Positions 11,775 through 25,000 of a DNA stretch of 64,000 nucleotides are shown piece after piece (the stretch's first letter is position 1; every line of letters starts with the position of its first letter). The position numbers were made by a program, and so were the translations under genes. Under the pieces are notes generated by a model. That model had not been told where the DNA came from. It was given only the letters and a program-made list of their open reading frames with translations, and did not search any database. Origin of the DNA: Plasmopara viticola (lineage: Eukaryota > Oomycota > Peronosporomycetes > Peronosporales > Peronosporaceae). The stretch spans positions 1,364,001-1,428,000 of the forward strand of contig MBPM02000004.1 of the NCBI GenBank assembly GCA_001695595.3, read 5' to 3'.

Positions 11775-13733
11775 ATGAACGCCAGTCGGCTTAATGACGG
11801 CTGCCGCCTTTTGGGCGTCGCTTTCGTAGTCGACGACATCAGCAAAGGTTGCAACTTAGCCTTCCGTTATCCTGCTCCATCAAGCGAGAACTCGTCAAGT
11901 TTCCAAACGTTACCCGCGCCTTTGTTAGCTAAGCTTTTTCGTCCAAAGAATGCGCTCTGCAACGCCAGTTTTGAGTTAGTAGTGGACGATTTGCGCTTTG
12001 TGAGCCATCCCGTGCTTGTCTCTCGCCGGCTTACAGCCGCAGCACCTGTGGATGGCACAGTAACGAGTGGCTCTGCAATAGCACCCTCCACAGTCGTGGA
12101 GCACTCGGCCAACGGCTTTGATGACGCAACAGGAAATGAAACGACCATGTTTAACATCATTTTTGCCCTTGAAGACCGTCCTCCGCAAGTGTCGAGAGCG
12201 GAAGAATCTCACGGAACCCTAGACACGCAATTGTTGCCTTTGCAACAGGCTGATGAAGAGGAGCTCTTGGCCAGGAGACGCAGCAGTGCTCAAGCATTTC
12301 ATACAGTGGCAGCCCAGTTGGCCAACGGACTCTTGCATGAGGAACTTCGAGTGGGGTTTGTGTCTAAAGAAGTGCGTGAGTTGCTGCAATTACGAGATGA
12401 ATTAGCACAAAGTGAGCGCAATACTGGGAGCACGAATTCTGGAGTAGCAGGAACATCTAATGGGAATAGTGTGAGTACAGTAGCTGCACCTGGAACGACG
12501 AGTGGCAACAATCTATCGAACACTACTGGACCAAATAGCGCAACAAATAGTTCGAATCTGATGCACCATCACCGCCAAAGAAAAGATGGAGAGAATGGAT
12601 CGTCGACCGTAGCAGTGGATCCCCAAACTCTGATCGATGTGTCGCTGGGAAAAAGTGTACTTGCAAATGATTTAAAGAAAGTTTATCATGGACTTGAAGA
12701 ATCCGGAGCGGCTCATGTTGTGTTGAATGGATGGGTGAAATTATCGCTTACCCTGACCGATGCCGTAACAGTGCAAATGGCTAGTCTACGGCCATACCAT
12801 ACGCTTCTATTGTTATCCGACAAAACGAGTATCTTAAATAAACTTCCCGTAGACCATGCACGACAGTTGCGAACTTTAGTGGAAACTGTGAATCCGCTCA
12901 AAAGCTTTCAAGATATTGCGCTAGAAGCGGGAATTTCGATCCATCAAGTCTTTCGATTGGCCGCTCATCTTGTTTATTGGGGCTATGGCCGTATTGTGGA
13001 CGCCATAACCCTCTACAGCATCTATCAAGTCCATGTCAAGGCAAATTTGTACCTCGCGTCACCTCTTGCAATGGAATTTAGGCGGAAGTTTGCACCTTAC
13101 GAATTGGGTGAAGTCTTGTCAACCTTTTCAGGCTCACGTCGTATTGGGGAGTACATGAAAACATTGTCGACAACAAAGAAGACTGAGTATATACACATGC
13201 TCATTTGGCTGCTTCAGCACCGATTTATTGTCCATTTTCATCGCTACGTGTACTTTATGATACCATCCGATGGAGACTATGCTGGCGAGGGCGGGAATAG
13301 TGTGACTTCATCGATTGGCAGCTCTCCTGCTTTAATGCCGTCGAGCTTTCGACGACAACGTGTAAACAGTGGTGTGACCAATGCCAGTGCACCTATGGCG
13401 CAAACCCCGCCAATGAATCCAGCGACCATAGCACCGTCTCCTTTGCCAGAATCGCTGGAGAATCCGACTGACGCAAATGGCGATAGTCGAGTACCGATGG
13501 CGCAAGTTGTGAGTGTGGCCAGTCACCTATTGATAACCGACCAAGAGCGGGCATATTTGGCCAAAATCGCCAAACCCAACCCAGTCTTTACGCTTTTCAA
13601 ACGGCTTTGCGTCTACTTTCATGGAGAACATCACATTGAAGAAATTATGTGGCGCGAAAATCTTTCGCGTGGTGAACTCCGCACAGTCATGAGTACGTAT
13701 CAGGACATCCTCGTGTGTTGTCTCCACGAGTGA
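11775..13733 (+). CDS. NPRL3: NPR3/NPRL3-like GATOR1 subunit
   Basis: Nitrogen permease regulator 3 family, the partner of NPR2 and DEPDC5/Iml1 in the SEACIT/GATOR1 GTPase-activating complex. GATOR1 restrains TORC1 at the vacuole or lysosome when amino acids are scarce. The 652-residue product has an N-terminal longin-like part (LLGVAFVVDDISKGCNLAFRYP, then LFRPKNALCNASFELVVDDL). A low-complexity Ser/Thr/Asn/Gly linker at about 212-262 follows. The conserved middle has LRPYHTLLLL and INPLKSF-like VNPLKSFQDIA, with winged-helix-like ISIHQVFRLAAHLVYWGYGRIVD. The region around EYIHMLIWLLQHRFIVHFHRYVYF is the family's typical C-terminal block. A second variable linker is at about 505-570. It appears intronless with an ATG start. 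It converges on the USP10-like gene. Confidence 0.88.
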   Translation: MNASRLNDGCRLLGVAFVVDDISKGCNLAFRYPAPSSENSSSFQTLPAPLLAKLFRPKNALCNASFELVVDDLRFVSHPVLVSRRLTAAAPVDGTVTSGSAIAPSTVVEHSANGFDDATGNETTMFNIIFALEDRPPQVSRAEESHGTLDTQLLPLQQADEEELLARRRSSAQAFHTVAAQLANGLLHEELRVGFVSKEVRELLQLRDELAQSERNTGSTNSGVAGTSNGNSVSTVAAPGTTSGNNLSNTTGPNSATNSSNLMHHHRQRKDGENGSSTVAVDPQTLIDVSLGKSVLANDLKKVYHGLEESGAAHVVLNGWVKLSLTLTDAVTVQMASLRPYHTLLLLSDKTSILNKLPVDHARQLRTLVETVNPLKSFQDIALEAGISIHQVFRLAAHLVYWGYGRIVDAITLYSIYQVHVKANLYLASPLAMEFRRKFAPYELGEVLSTFSGSRRIGEYMKTLSTTKKTEYIHMLIWLLQHRFIVHFHRYVYFMIPSDGDYAGEGGNSVTSSIGSSPALMPSSFRRQRVNSGVTNASAPMAQTPPMNPATIAPSPLPESLENPTDANGDSRVPMAQVVSVASHLLITDQERAYLAKIAKPNPVFTLFKRLCVYFHGEHHIEEIMWRENLSRGELRTVMSTYQDILVCCLHE

Positions 13734-13989
13734 TAGCATGCAATTTGTGAGTGTTTTATTAATTACTTGTTCTCGCACTGCCTTTCGATCGCAACGAGAT
13801 ACCATACCACTGCGTATACTCAAAAGTAATATAACTGTGAATGTTGTTACCGTATTCGATTTTTATAGATTAGCAAATTGCTCACGATACAGTGTAGTAT
13901 ACTACGATTGACTGTAATATTTGTGCTACAATGAATTGAACGAAGCAGGCAAATATATTAACTAAATCCAGCATCCGCTATTGACGCCT

Positions 13990-16089
13990 TCATGCCTTCT
14001 TTTTATTCTGTTTCTTCGACTTGGATTTTGTTCCTTCGTGTTGGGTTTTTGGAGACATTCCTGGAATAAGCCGAGGAGATGGTGCCGTGAGGGTAGACTG
14101 TTTCCAGCTTTTCTCGCTAGGAGTCTTCACGCTACCGTCACCTACTTTTTGCTTCACTTCGCTCGAATTCTTTGCCTTCTTGACAAATGACGAATCTGAA
14201 GAAAATGATGGTGCAGGGTCTGAAGGAGGTGGTTGCTTGTTCGTTCGAATATAAAAAAGCAAATAGGCCGTTTCGCTTAACGCTGTGGCTTCCGAGACGG
14301 ACGTCACGTGTTCATCATCATACCGGAACCATTGGTCCTTGTTATCACGACATACGCACGTGTAGTGACCCCCCACTACGAATTTGCCCAAGTGTGACAC
14401 CACAGCAAAAAGCTCGTACATTGGAGGATTCGAGAAACCTGCACTACTGACGGACGCAACTCCAGGTATATCCATTCCATTTTCTACCCGACAAGTCGTC
14501 GAAAGATACTGCGTTGGAAATTCTAGAAATGATGGATACTTGACAAATTGCTGAAGTTTTACAGGTCCTTGTTCCGGATGGTACGTAAATCGCTTGACAC
14601 TTAGTGTCAACACAACAGGTAGCGACTCGACCGTCATAACCTTCTTCATGGTAGGAATTTGATTGACATCTTCAATCACCTCGATAGCAAACGAATCACG
14701 AATCATCTCTTCGATCGTTTTCACTGCGCTACGCTTTGCCAACTCATTTGCAAACGACGGTTCTTGCACTTCATAGTCTAGATTCAAGTGCAAACAGTGG
14801 AACGGCTCGACAGTGATTGAGCTCTGCCGCTTGCCTGCTTGCTTGAGCTCCGAGCGCAATGCACCCTTGAAAAGCCAATTGATCGGCGACTGGATGTTAG
14901 CAGCAGGGTACTGACGCAACACACTCCTTTTGCCCTTTTTTCCAACTTCGGCCCAGCCATCATCAAACGCTTGAGCCTTTTCTAATGCTTCATCCTGTGC
15001 TGCTGCCAAAGCTTTACACTTTGTTTGCTTTTCACACGAAGGTGGTAATTTAAGACCGCTCTTGTCGTACTCAGTGTGAAGGTATTCTAAAAAGAACTCG
15101 AGAAACTCCAAGGCGTCTTCCTGTTCGCCTTGTATCTTTTGGAACGCACTCAACACGTCCATGAAGTAGCCACTGATTCGAATTGCTTGATATGCTTTTC
15201 CATTCTTGTCGAGGGAGCTACGCTCACCACTGGCAGCCTGTTGCTGCACTATGTATCCAGAAAGTAGCTGTTAGCTATAGTTCCACAACAACGCAACCTC
15301 ACGATAGCACGTACACTGTGCCAGCGTCGGCTCTTCGAATTCGCGTGTAAATGCCACCATGTGACGCCATGCTTTAAACGTAGACGTACTTGCCAGCATT
15401 TCCACTGTCGGAGGACTAAGTGTCGAGATTGCCGTCATTAGACTATAGAAAGACCGCACAACTCTTAGATTGGCATTAATTTTCCCCAAAAGGCCTCAAA
15501 TCACTGCAACTTACTTTAAAAACGGCGGACAAGCCAGCACGGACTGCATGATGACGTTCTGAAAGCACGTATTACCCTGGTTTACCAATCCTCTGCAGCA
15601 TCACCATAATACCATTAGTAAATTACCCATAATCTCTCCCATCATCCACAAACTCCGCCCAACCGTTTCTTCATTTCCTTGGCGGGTGCTGACACGTCAA
15701 GCCGTTCAAGCGTTTTCTGAACTGCCTCTTCGAAGGACAGCGGCTTGACTGGATCCCTCTTTGCTTGAGTTGTCAATGTATTTCCGTTGATGCCAGCTGC
15801 GGCTGCCCAAGGAGCGGCAGTACCGCTCCACGCAGGCTTCTCTGGTGACACAGGAGCGCACAAGGCCTCAGCCCATGACTTGGGGATTGCTTTGGCCTGT
15901 TTTGGTGGGTCCTTCGTGTCTGCGGCCGCTACAAAGTGATCGAGTGTAGACTGAGTCCTTGCATCATGTATTATTCAATCAGGATTGATGATACATACCA
16001 TCCGCTAGTGCCTTCTGTGTCTCCTCCAGCGAAAAATCACCGAACGTGATCACCACGTTGTGGCCGTGCAAATGCGTAGCCGGCACCAT
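13990..16089 (-). CDS. USP10-like ubiquitin C-terminal hydrolase, five exons
   Basis: Cysteine protease that removes ubiquitin. Exons: 16089-15999, 15928-15664, 15592-15515, 15442-15315, 15248-13990. Introns are 70, 71, 72 and 66 bases. All phases match and give 606 residues from the ATG at 16089. The Cys box [13 protein letters not shown] puts the nucleophile at Cys128, followed by LACPPFL as in USP10. Exon 5 has the [15 protein letters not shown] block, the His box GGHYTC (His482) and the Asp/Asn-site region WFRYDDEHV (about 498). The C-terminus is a Lys/Ser-rich tail. Three donors are good (GTATGT, GTAAGT, GTACGT). The second intron uses a weak GTTGGG donor, chosen because it alone yields the conserved RGL lead-in without a frameshift. 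The first ~118 residues are a poorly conserved N-terminal region. Confidence 0.88.
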
Positions 16090-19000
16090 CCTTGCGAGTC
16101 GATGCGCACAATGGTAATGGTCCGGCGTACGTACATCTATATTACGTACATGTACATAAATGTACCTAAATTTTATGGTCGTTCAACTGGAAAGCATGCT
16201 TTTTGATAAGGACTCCGATTTGTCACGCTTCCGGAACTTAATTATAGCCAGTCAAGCAGCATAACTTACCAAACCAAAGGGTCATCATTCATCTTTCACT
16301 TTAGCAGCCGAACGCAATGAGCGGGAAGAAAAAGTTCCAGCTCAAGTACACGTGGGCAACTTGAATTTTCTGGCTACCTAGTTCGCAAGCGAATTCATTC
16401 ATCCCCACTTGAGAAGGCGGTGGAAAGAGCGCCCATCTGCACGCCAGGGAGGAAGCCAAAAGTATCATTTGAAGTTGGACGCGGCAAGTCAATCGTATAA
16501 CGTGATCCGTGTATTCACGATTTTTCGGTGACTACTGCTCACTACCCTGGTCTCGATGAGTAAGCTTATTTGATCCAATATCAATGTATTTAAGTCCCAC
16601 CTCGAATCAAATATTTTGATCTTTGGAAAAGGCTCAGTATGCAAACCGATACGAGTGACCAAGCCAACTGCCAAGAAGACTTTTGCCGCCTAATCAGCAA
16701 TGGCAAGCGCGAGGCAACGCCTAATAAAAGTGCTAACCATAAAATAAGGCTCGGAGTTCTGAATAGTCGTAGAACCTGGTTATAAAAGCGACAGAAACTA
16801 AATGCTTTTGAATTTCCGTTACAATTAATATTAGCGACTTTCTTTTGTTTGTCTTGGGTGGATACATAAAGTTGCCTTGTCACAAGTCCAAAAATTGTTT
16901 TCGTGGCCTTATATAGACAAAATACATTTTTTTTGCGAACGCATCACATCTCATCTCTTATGCTTTTGTGCATCGACAAGTCAGCATAGCTCAGCCCACG
17001 TAAAGTGCATCGTTGAATAAATATTTTATCAAAGAAAGCTTGTTGGCCCAAAAATGCTACACCTCAGCGCACGTACTTCGCAGTGCGATCTACAGTCTGA
17101 AATGACCGATTGTATATAAACCAACATGTTTCCAATGCCTGGAACAGCGTTTGCCAAAATGCAGCAGCTTGCCGCAGACCTCTATACGACACCATTGTGT
17201 CTGGAGCACAGAAATAGTCATCTTACGTATCCGTTAGCAGCTCCGCTGTTTGTTTCCCGCTTCTACCTTATGAAATAGGTGTCAAATGCTCCATCATGCG
17301 GAAAGGGCATGTAACATTGTTAGCTCGTGTTGCCATCAACCTATAACAAAACGAAGACAAAATCGAGGCTTGTAGACTTTTATCAGTCTGCCGCTCTGAG
17401 AAGGAGTCTAACGTATGCGTCACGTCTTTGACTCAAAAAGATCTTGGATTCTTGGCGACTTATGCGTATAAGAGAAGCCGCTTATATGTTGCGAAAAGCA
17501 ACAGAAAATCTCTGAGCCCGAATGACCGTGAGATAAAGAACAATGTGCTTTTAAAAGTAAACTGCATTCTAGGTGAAGCACCGACTTTGGTTCCGTCGAA
17601 AAAAGTATTGAATGGAGCTGGATCGCTTTTATCGACTCTATTGTGAAGTAGGCTACTCACTCATAGCGATACAACTGTTCCATCTTTCATAGGTTGCCAC
17701 TCCACTTTGACATTTTTGCCTGCGATAAAAAATCGCAGAAAAAGGCATCCATTTTTACATGCATGACAAATTCGCTTATCATTCGAGCTTTCAAACCTGC
17801 TCGTGTACACCAATTCATAGCTTGGCTCGCTCGAAAGCGCATCGGAAAGTCTATTGAGTTTGTCAGGCTGCCAAACAACATAGAGGCTTATTTCCAAGAT
17901 AGAGGACAGTCATCTTGCCTCTTTTTAAGAAAGATAAGGCCATTTATTGCCATCCGCAGGAATGAATGGTCTTAATAGAACATAAAGGGCTTGAGGTCTA
18001 GAAAATGGGCTGTCTCTTCCATCTCAATCCGAGAAGGAGGTCACGGGGCTCAATACCTTCCTGGTACTATTTTTTCGCTTTATAGCCGTACACCCCACAT
18101 TAGGCATAGCCGCTGAGGCTACCTGGGCCTGTGTTGCCCAAGTCTAGAATGTTTAAAGCGATCGAGCGCTCTGTCAAGTTTCAGCTGCTCGGTAGGAAAA
18201 AATGCTGCAATTATTTTTGTCTTTTCAGGCCCATAGGAGACATCAAGTCCTCAGAACAGTTTATACCTATTGTCGGATAGATGTGAAAAGTAGTTTTTTA
18301 CCAACCCGGAACGTGAGCAAGGGTTAGAACTGTAACTGCGCAGGCGTAGAGGATACCACACCTGCTAGCTGGCATGACGAGATCACAAAGCACCTTGCGC
18401 AGAGGATGCATGCATTAGATTTTCAGATTTTTTGGTGGACGATCGTTTGCAATTCACTGTCATATGGAGATACATTAAAGACTGATTTATATATTGCTAT
18501 GCCCACTCCTACGTGATCACTAGACATGAGTCACCATACACGATCAAACGCTTATATTTTTTATTATCCGGTAAATTCTACCCCGAAAGCAGGCCGTGGT
18601 ATTCATTGTTAGCCCTGGAAAGTAATCGAATATTCTTTTCTCAATCCCTCACAAGATAATGTCCATATAATTGCACTGCACGCTGCACTATCACATCTAA
18701 TGGGAGCCGAACCTCGTCACTTTTAGATCTTTTAATAGATCAAGCCTTGGTGATACCGCATTAATTGGCTGGAAACATTACCTTCTTGAGATGATTGACA
18801 CCAGGATAAGATTAACGTTCTTCCACAAAGCGATACCTGCTGTGTATTACTTTCAAAAACTTCCATCTCTGGCATGCCTTTCGACATTCGATGGCTATAG
18901 GAAAAGAGATTTGCCAGGTTTGTCCTACAGAACCGGGTGATCATATCAGCAAAGCTATAGATGTTGGGCTTTAGCTTTGACAGATTGGTTAGCAACTAAG

Positions 19001-22000
19001 TTAAAATATACATTCAGGATTCAAAACTTAATCTCCTACCACACTATTGCTTAGCTCGTCTGGTTTCTATGTACAGCCGGTCAATTATACTGGCATGTCT
19101 GTACCGCTGTGAAGTTGTATCAGCGCAGCCGAGATCGCCCAGATTCTTGCAAATTGACAACAGATATTTAGTCTATTTATATTTTTCTTTTCTGGTATTT
19201 AAAGCGCCATGTGAGCACAAACCCTTCGTTCACTCTTTTTGGCCAACTAATCTGATATACAAGATTCTCTCTTGGGCATTTACTCGAAAATTTCTTCGGG
19301 TAGCTCAATAAGTAAGCACGTGTAGCTGAAATGCCCGTGATGAATAGCTTAGGCTGCCGACAAATATTACATCGACCGCATCAATTGCAGCATACGCAGA
19401 AACAGCAAACTAGTAAACGCTTCTTAAACAACGTCAGCCGATTTGTGCACTAGGTAGTAAATCTTACAAAATCTTAGCAAGTTTTGGCGCTATGGTCTTT
19501 AAAGTGGGTGTGCAACATGGCCGCGTCAATCAGGCACACATAAACATGCTCTTCTGTAGCCGCATTTTTGGAGCGCGAGCAAGTCCTAAAGCCGCGCTTT
19601 TGGCTTCGTCTTGATTAAAACAATCGTATGCAGCTTAGAATCCGAATACACGCTCTTCTTGTCGTCAGACTCATCGCACTGTTCTCATTTCGATGGCCGA
19701 TCATGTCGTCCAGGGCTCCATAAAGCCTGTGCTCACGTCGCGCATGGGTTACCCATAGTGGATAGCAGAAAAAGTATGTTTAAGCGGGTAGCGTTCTGCT
19801 GCAGAAGCTGTAGATGCGATACGGGATTGCATCCTTAAGCTCTCGCCGTAGGCCCATCCATGGTCGCGTTTTAAGCTGGCTACGACAACCTCAGATTTTT
19901 TAAGGACTGTATCTGCTTCATCTTGTTCTCCCTTTTTCATTGCCTCGTTGATAGACGTTTTGTCAAGCTGTGGTCGAGCCTGCTACAATAAATAGAACAG
20001 AAAAGGTGTCGCCTCTACTGTGATAGGCGATCTATATTTCTTACAAGCTCATAAATGTCACTAGGGCTATTTGGAGAAGCCACCAAATGTGTTGATGCTA
20101 GCACTGTCGCTGCCATTGGTAATAAGCAGAAATGTGTCAAAGCTGTGATGTTTGCATACGGTGAATGTTATTCCTGGTCCACGAATTGATTCACAAAAAA
20201 TCACATGCGCGTTTGCGTTTGGTTGGTGTACTAAGAGCTAATGTAAGGGAGTGCCGGATCCGGTTGCAGAGCTGTCGAAAGTTTACAATTTAGCACGCGT
20301 ACGTGCCTATAATCTGTGCTAGTGACAACAGACCGCAGCTCTCGATAGGTGGGTGCGTAGCCTTTAACTTTTATGCGCCTTGCGCATCTAGCAAAAGCGC
20401 CGTATTTTTAGAGGCATCATTCGATAGGATATGGCTTGGCTGAAATGCCGCAAGCCCTAGCAGATTGACAGTAAAATAAGTAGTATGTCACCCACTTTTT
20501 CCTGGTCAAGCTTTTGTGAGTCATTTAGCCACCTATTTTAGAAAACAGAACTCAACTGGCGAGGCCATTTAATTAAGTTGGTCAGCGTGTTAAATATCGG
20601 ATAAGTGAAAGCAAACGTCAACTGTGTCAAAGCAGGAGTCCGAAACGTGGGCGGCACGGCAATTAAGTAGATACACAACACAAGCTGCGCGTCATTAGTG
20701 ATATGATCGGTTTTCAGTCAAAGAAGTATGGGCGAGGCTATAAAATCGCGCGTTGAGTTTCACGTAATCAATAAGCAATGCTTGTAGGAAATAGGATTTG
20801 CTACGTGTCGCTTTATGTAATTCTTATAGTGGATGAGAGCGGCTCTTCCAGCGACACGTAAATTACTATTTAGACCTTACCCACGCAAATTGTGGTAGGT
20901 GCGGCTGTCTATCTGCTAGCGATAAAGGGTGAGGCCTCGAAAATGCACATGGGGTGACATGTAACTCACTGAGAAACGCTCATCGACGATATCATTTGCT
21001 GGATATTTGGCGAGGCATAGTAGGCCCACAATTTAAAGATGTGCTGCCTTTTGATACATGTGGGCAGATAATCCGTTGAGAAGAGACTTTTATACGCTCA
21101 GAGTTCCGCTGGACATTAATGAAGAAGCTAGTATGTCAATGAATGCTCGCATTAGGATGGATTAACACAAAACGACTATTCAAGACTGTACGAATTGTGA
21201 CAGAGGAGCTAGCATGCATTTTTCTCATCGGCCGGCACAGAACATTTCAACTTGAACGAAGAGGGTCTAAAGTAGATATGCTGATCACAGTGAGCTTCTT
21301 ATAGGGAGATTTGAGTTCCGTAAAAGGTGCAGTAAGCCTGAATTTACTTGCTGCCGCAAATGCCTTGCTTAAGCTGAACGCCAGAGGTAAAGCTTAGAGA
21401 GACCTAAAGGCCAATGAATTAAGTCAAGGAGCTAATAAAAGAGATCAACATCTCGATGTCCTTGACCGACATTAAGAATTATTACATTGTCGTTGTCCTA
21501 ATCTAAATTGAAAGGTTTTAAAAAATGTAGTGTCACAAGACGCACATTTGTGATCAAGCTGTGTGTCATGGAATAATTTGGCTCTAGGAGTCGAAAACTG
21601 CTGGACAAGACAGTGTTCTATACTAAAAAAGTGACGTATTTAATTAACCCTTCTTTTGTAGAAAGAATGAGACGAAGATGATATTTTTCCATTCTATGTC
21701 GGCATGATGTGTAAGAAAGCCAAGTCGCAAGTATGCATCGCACTCGCCACCATCCAAAAACAGGCAACGATTTAAAAAGGTATGCTGTAACATGACAAAG
21801 TGTACGATGTACAAAGAGCTTAAATTAGTTGGCAAGTATAGTTGACTTCTCGTACCAGAAAGTGACATGTTCGGTGACGCAATTGTTCGGCTCTATTGAG
21901 TGGATGCTCTATCAACTTTGTTTAGTCATAAAAAGCACGTGAAGACATGCGCGAAAGGCCAAATTTTTGATTTAGCACGACCTCGGAAGTAAGCGTTCAG

Positions 22001-25000
22001 CTCATGTAAACAAATGCACGTTTGCCAAAAAAATATCTTTAAGGTGCATCGTCGAATAGCATGACAATCGGGCATAGTCCGCTAATGTCAAGGTTGTCGG
22101 GCAAAAAAATGGTCTTGCCAAATACTCACATTAGTTCACACGCAAGAACGAAACCTCTGTCCAGTTAAAGTACGTATCGGTTTGACACCAAAAAGCGTTT
22201 GGAGGAGACAAAAACTTAGCCTATCACAGTAGGCAATTTAGATCTTGTCTGATCCAGAGCGACCATCAAGTGTAGGTGAAGCATTGGATTTACCAACTGC
22301 TCCAAGCAGACCCTGAGAGGCGAGATGGTCCGGAAATGGGCAGCTTAAGGCTGCTATTAAGACCAACCCGTGTCTATGACAAGAAGCATCTTGCTGCAAG
22401 CAATGCTTCTGCTAAGTTTAAGGGCTCACCTTTAGGACTTCAAGCCATTCGAGATCAAAATATATCATGCATTGCTACGCACCACGACACACTCGTCTAA
22501 CTTTTCACACAGGCTGACCAGACGGCTCTCCCCTTGTGAAGTATAGTGTCGAGGTGAAGTGAAAAGTAGACGGCTTAGAACATGAACTAGCTCGCGTCAC
22601 AATTATAAAACGTATCTAATACGTGCCACTTTTACGTAAGATGACAAAAGAGCAGCTTGTTTAAGGTCCCGAGACGCATTGTGCGTATGAAATTGGCATG
22701 AAGTTGCCGGCTCAGCGCGAGACTACACTTCGATAAAAAAATGGTTTTCAATTAGCTCTTGTTCTATTACAACACCGATCTTGGTAACGTGTAGTGGCTC
22801 TTTTATTGAAAAAACCTTAAATTCCATGCGTCTCACAATACATTGTTTAGCGGTCACCTGAGTCAAGAGAAGACGTGTAGCTTTGTGAGCATTCACTATT
22901 TGTGGCTCCAAATGTATGTGTGGGTATAAACATATGTGCACACATGCCAAGTGCGTCAACACATTCAATTCTCGCTAGATGCGACCGCAATGTAGGCAAG
23001 CTTTGCATGTGTCAATACGCTTGTAGGAACCCCATCTGTACATATTTTGTGATCGATCTCCCAACTAATTTAGAAGTCAACACGAGTCCTATTTTTGATG
23101 CTGACCGGACAAAGAACAGCTCTTTCGGCGACTGTACCAGATACAATCGACGGTGTCAAACCAGTAGGACTTTTTCTTACATTGCAACTAGATCCCAGAG
23201 TCGTTTGTCCTCGAGCTATTATAGCCATAGCCAAACGAGGCTTATCTTTATCTTTTTATATGATGTGAACATACCAAAAGCATGGTGTCGCGAACGATAG
23301 GTCGCAATCCGTCATATCACACGTAGATCCCAACAAGCTCGAACCAAAAAAGCCACTTTGAGCGCACATCAAGGTCACTGAATTTGTTGCGAGGTGTGAG
23401 CAAATAAGGTAGCCTTTTGCACTCTTTCTCCTAGCACTTGATTTTTTCAAGCGTATCATGTGTATTACAGCAATGTTCTGCCAAAACTATGCCTCTCCCG
23501 TTTTAAGACGTCAGGCTAGCTTAATAAATTAGCAAGGAAAAATTTTGCGGAGCTAAAACAAATGCTTTCAGATCTACGTGTTTTTAGCGCTTAGCATTCG
23601 TGCAGGCCGATAAATTGGCTCATGACACATGTGGGTCTCTATATCCCGCAACGTTTTGTGCTGTGTTACTCACCTGTGTATCCATTTCATTCTAGATTTA
23701 AAGCCTTCTTTGAGCGATTTTGGTAGCCGGTGCAACCTTACCTCTCGTGATTATTTTTGAAAGTCATCATTATGTCTACTTTTGTGTAAACATCAGTACC
23801 TTTCTTACATATATATTGGGTGCGTGCCTACCCAGATGTCATTGTGAAGGTGCCGTTCGCACAGCTGGGATCGAAACACGACTTATAATAGACATCTTAC
23901 GCGGATTTGATAGATGGCCTTGCCCCGTTAGTCTTTTGAAGCATACGTTTTTTTTCTACCCATCACCTCTCCATTACATAACTCATGTCAAGAAGGAGAA
24001 ATTACTCCGTGTAGCAATTATTTGAAGATTTTACAGCTGGATCAGCTTCAACCATGTCGTCGTCTAGAACGGCTTCATTTGCCAGTTGAACGCCATGAAA
24101 TGTTTTTTTGCTCTCTCTTTCACCCTACTTTGATTGAAGGCATTCGTTTACTTTCATGTCCATATTGCGAAGCGCCAAAGCCTTATAAGAGAAAAAATAT
24201 AGTGTACACTTGTATGTACGACTAGCACTCAGTCGCTACAGGTGCCTCTTCCAAGGTCTGTCAAGCTCTCAGAGGCAAAAATGTATGCCGTGTGTCAGCG
24301 AGACACACATCAACAGGACTTACATTTTTCTCCACATGCATGCCTCATCCCTACTGGCGCCCACAATTTCCGTAGTTTGAAGCTCAGATTCAGCCCAGAC
24401 CATTCGACTCCCATGAACTACTCTTCGAGGAAGACATTGATCATGCGTTCTTGCTTTTTGCGATGATAATAGCGATAACTACTTTGCTCAGCAGCGCTCA
24501 AGTCCACTACCCAGGGTCATCTGCGCCGATAAACTGATTGTCGACGACATTACAAAGTAGAAAGTTTCTTTTGGCTAAAACGCCGCTTGTAAAGCAATTT
24601 CGCTAGCTCATCCTATGGCCCCTATCTATCATCAAAGGAGTTGCATGCAAGTGAGCCAACCCTATGATCGTGCTTATTAAAATCGCTCTCACTTGTTCGG
24701 ATAGTTGCACCTAAGGATGAAAGCTGTCAGCTCTTTAAGCTCGTGAATGTGCACTTGAGACTAACGCATTCTTTTATCTGCACGTTAATGTTGGAGGGAG
24801 ATCGCCTGAAGGAGCGCTACTCTCAACCAGTTAATCGTGTGTCTCCACAGCCCAAAATTCTTTGGCAAAGTAGTTTAACTACGAGGTGCTCAGCTTTTAT
24901 CCCGATCTTCCACGCAAGCTCAACGCGTAGCTAATCATTCAAGATCACGACCGCGTTAGGAGCCATCTCGGCCATCTTGACAAATTATAAATGCTCTGGC

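Noticed and set aside
15593..15680. A frame giving [13 protein letters not shown] directly before the USP Cys box, with a strong GTAATT donor
   Set aside because: It would need a one-base frameshift in exon 2 and a 34-base intron, far below the 66-89 bases of all other introns here. The GTTGGG donor gives a 71-base intron and the conserved RGL lead-in.
22276..22500. Short ORF with an R-L-L-L-R string, considered as an RXLR effector
   Set aside because: No signal peptide, motif spacing wrong, frame only 74 codons and no WY-type pattern.
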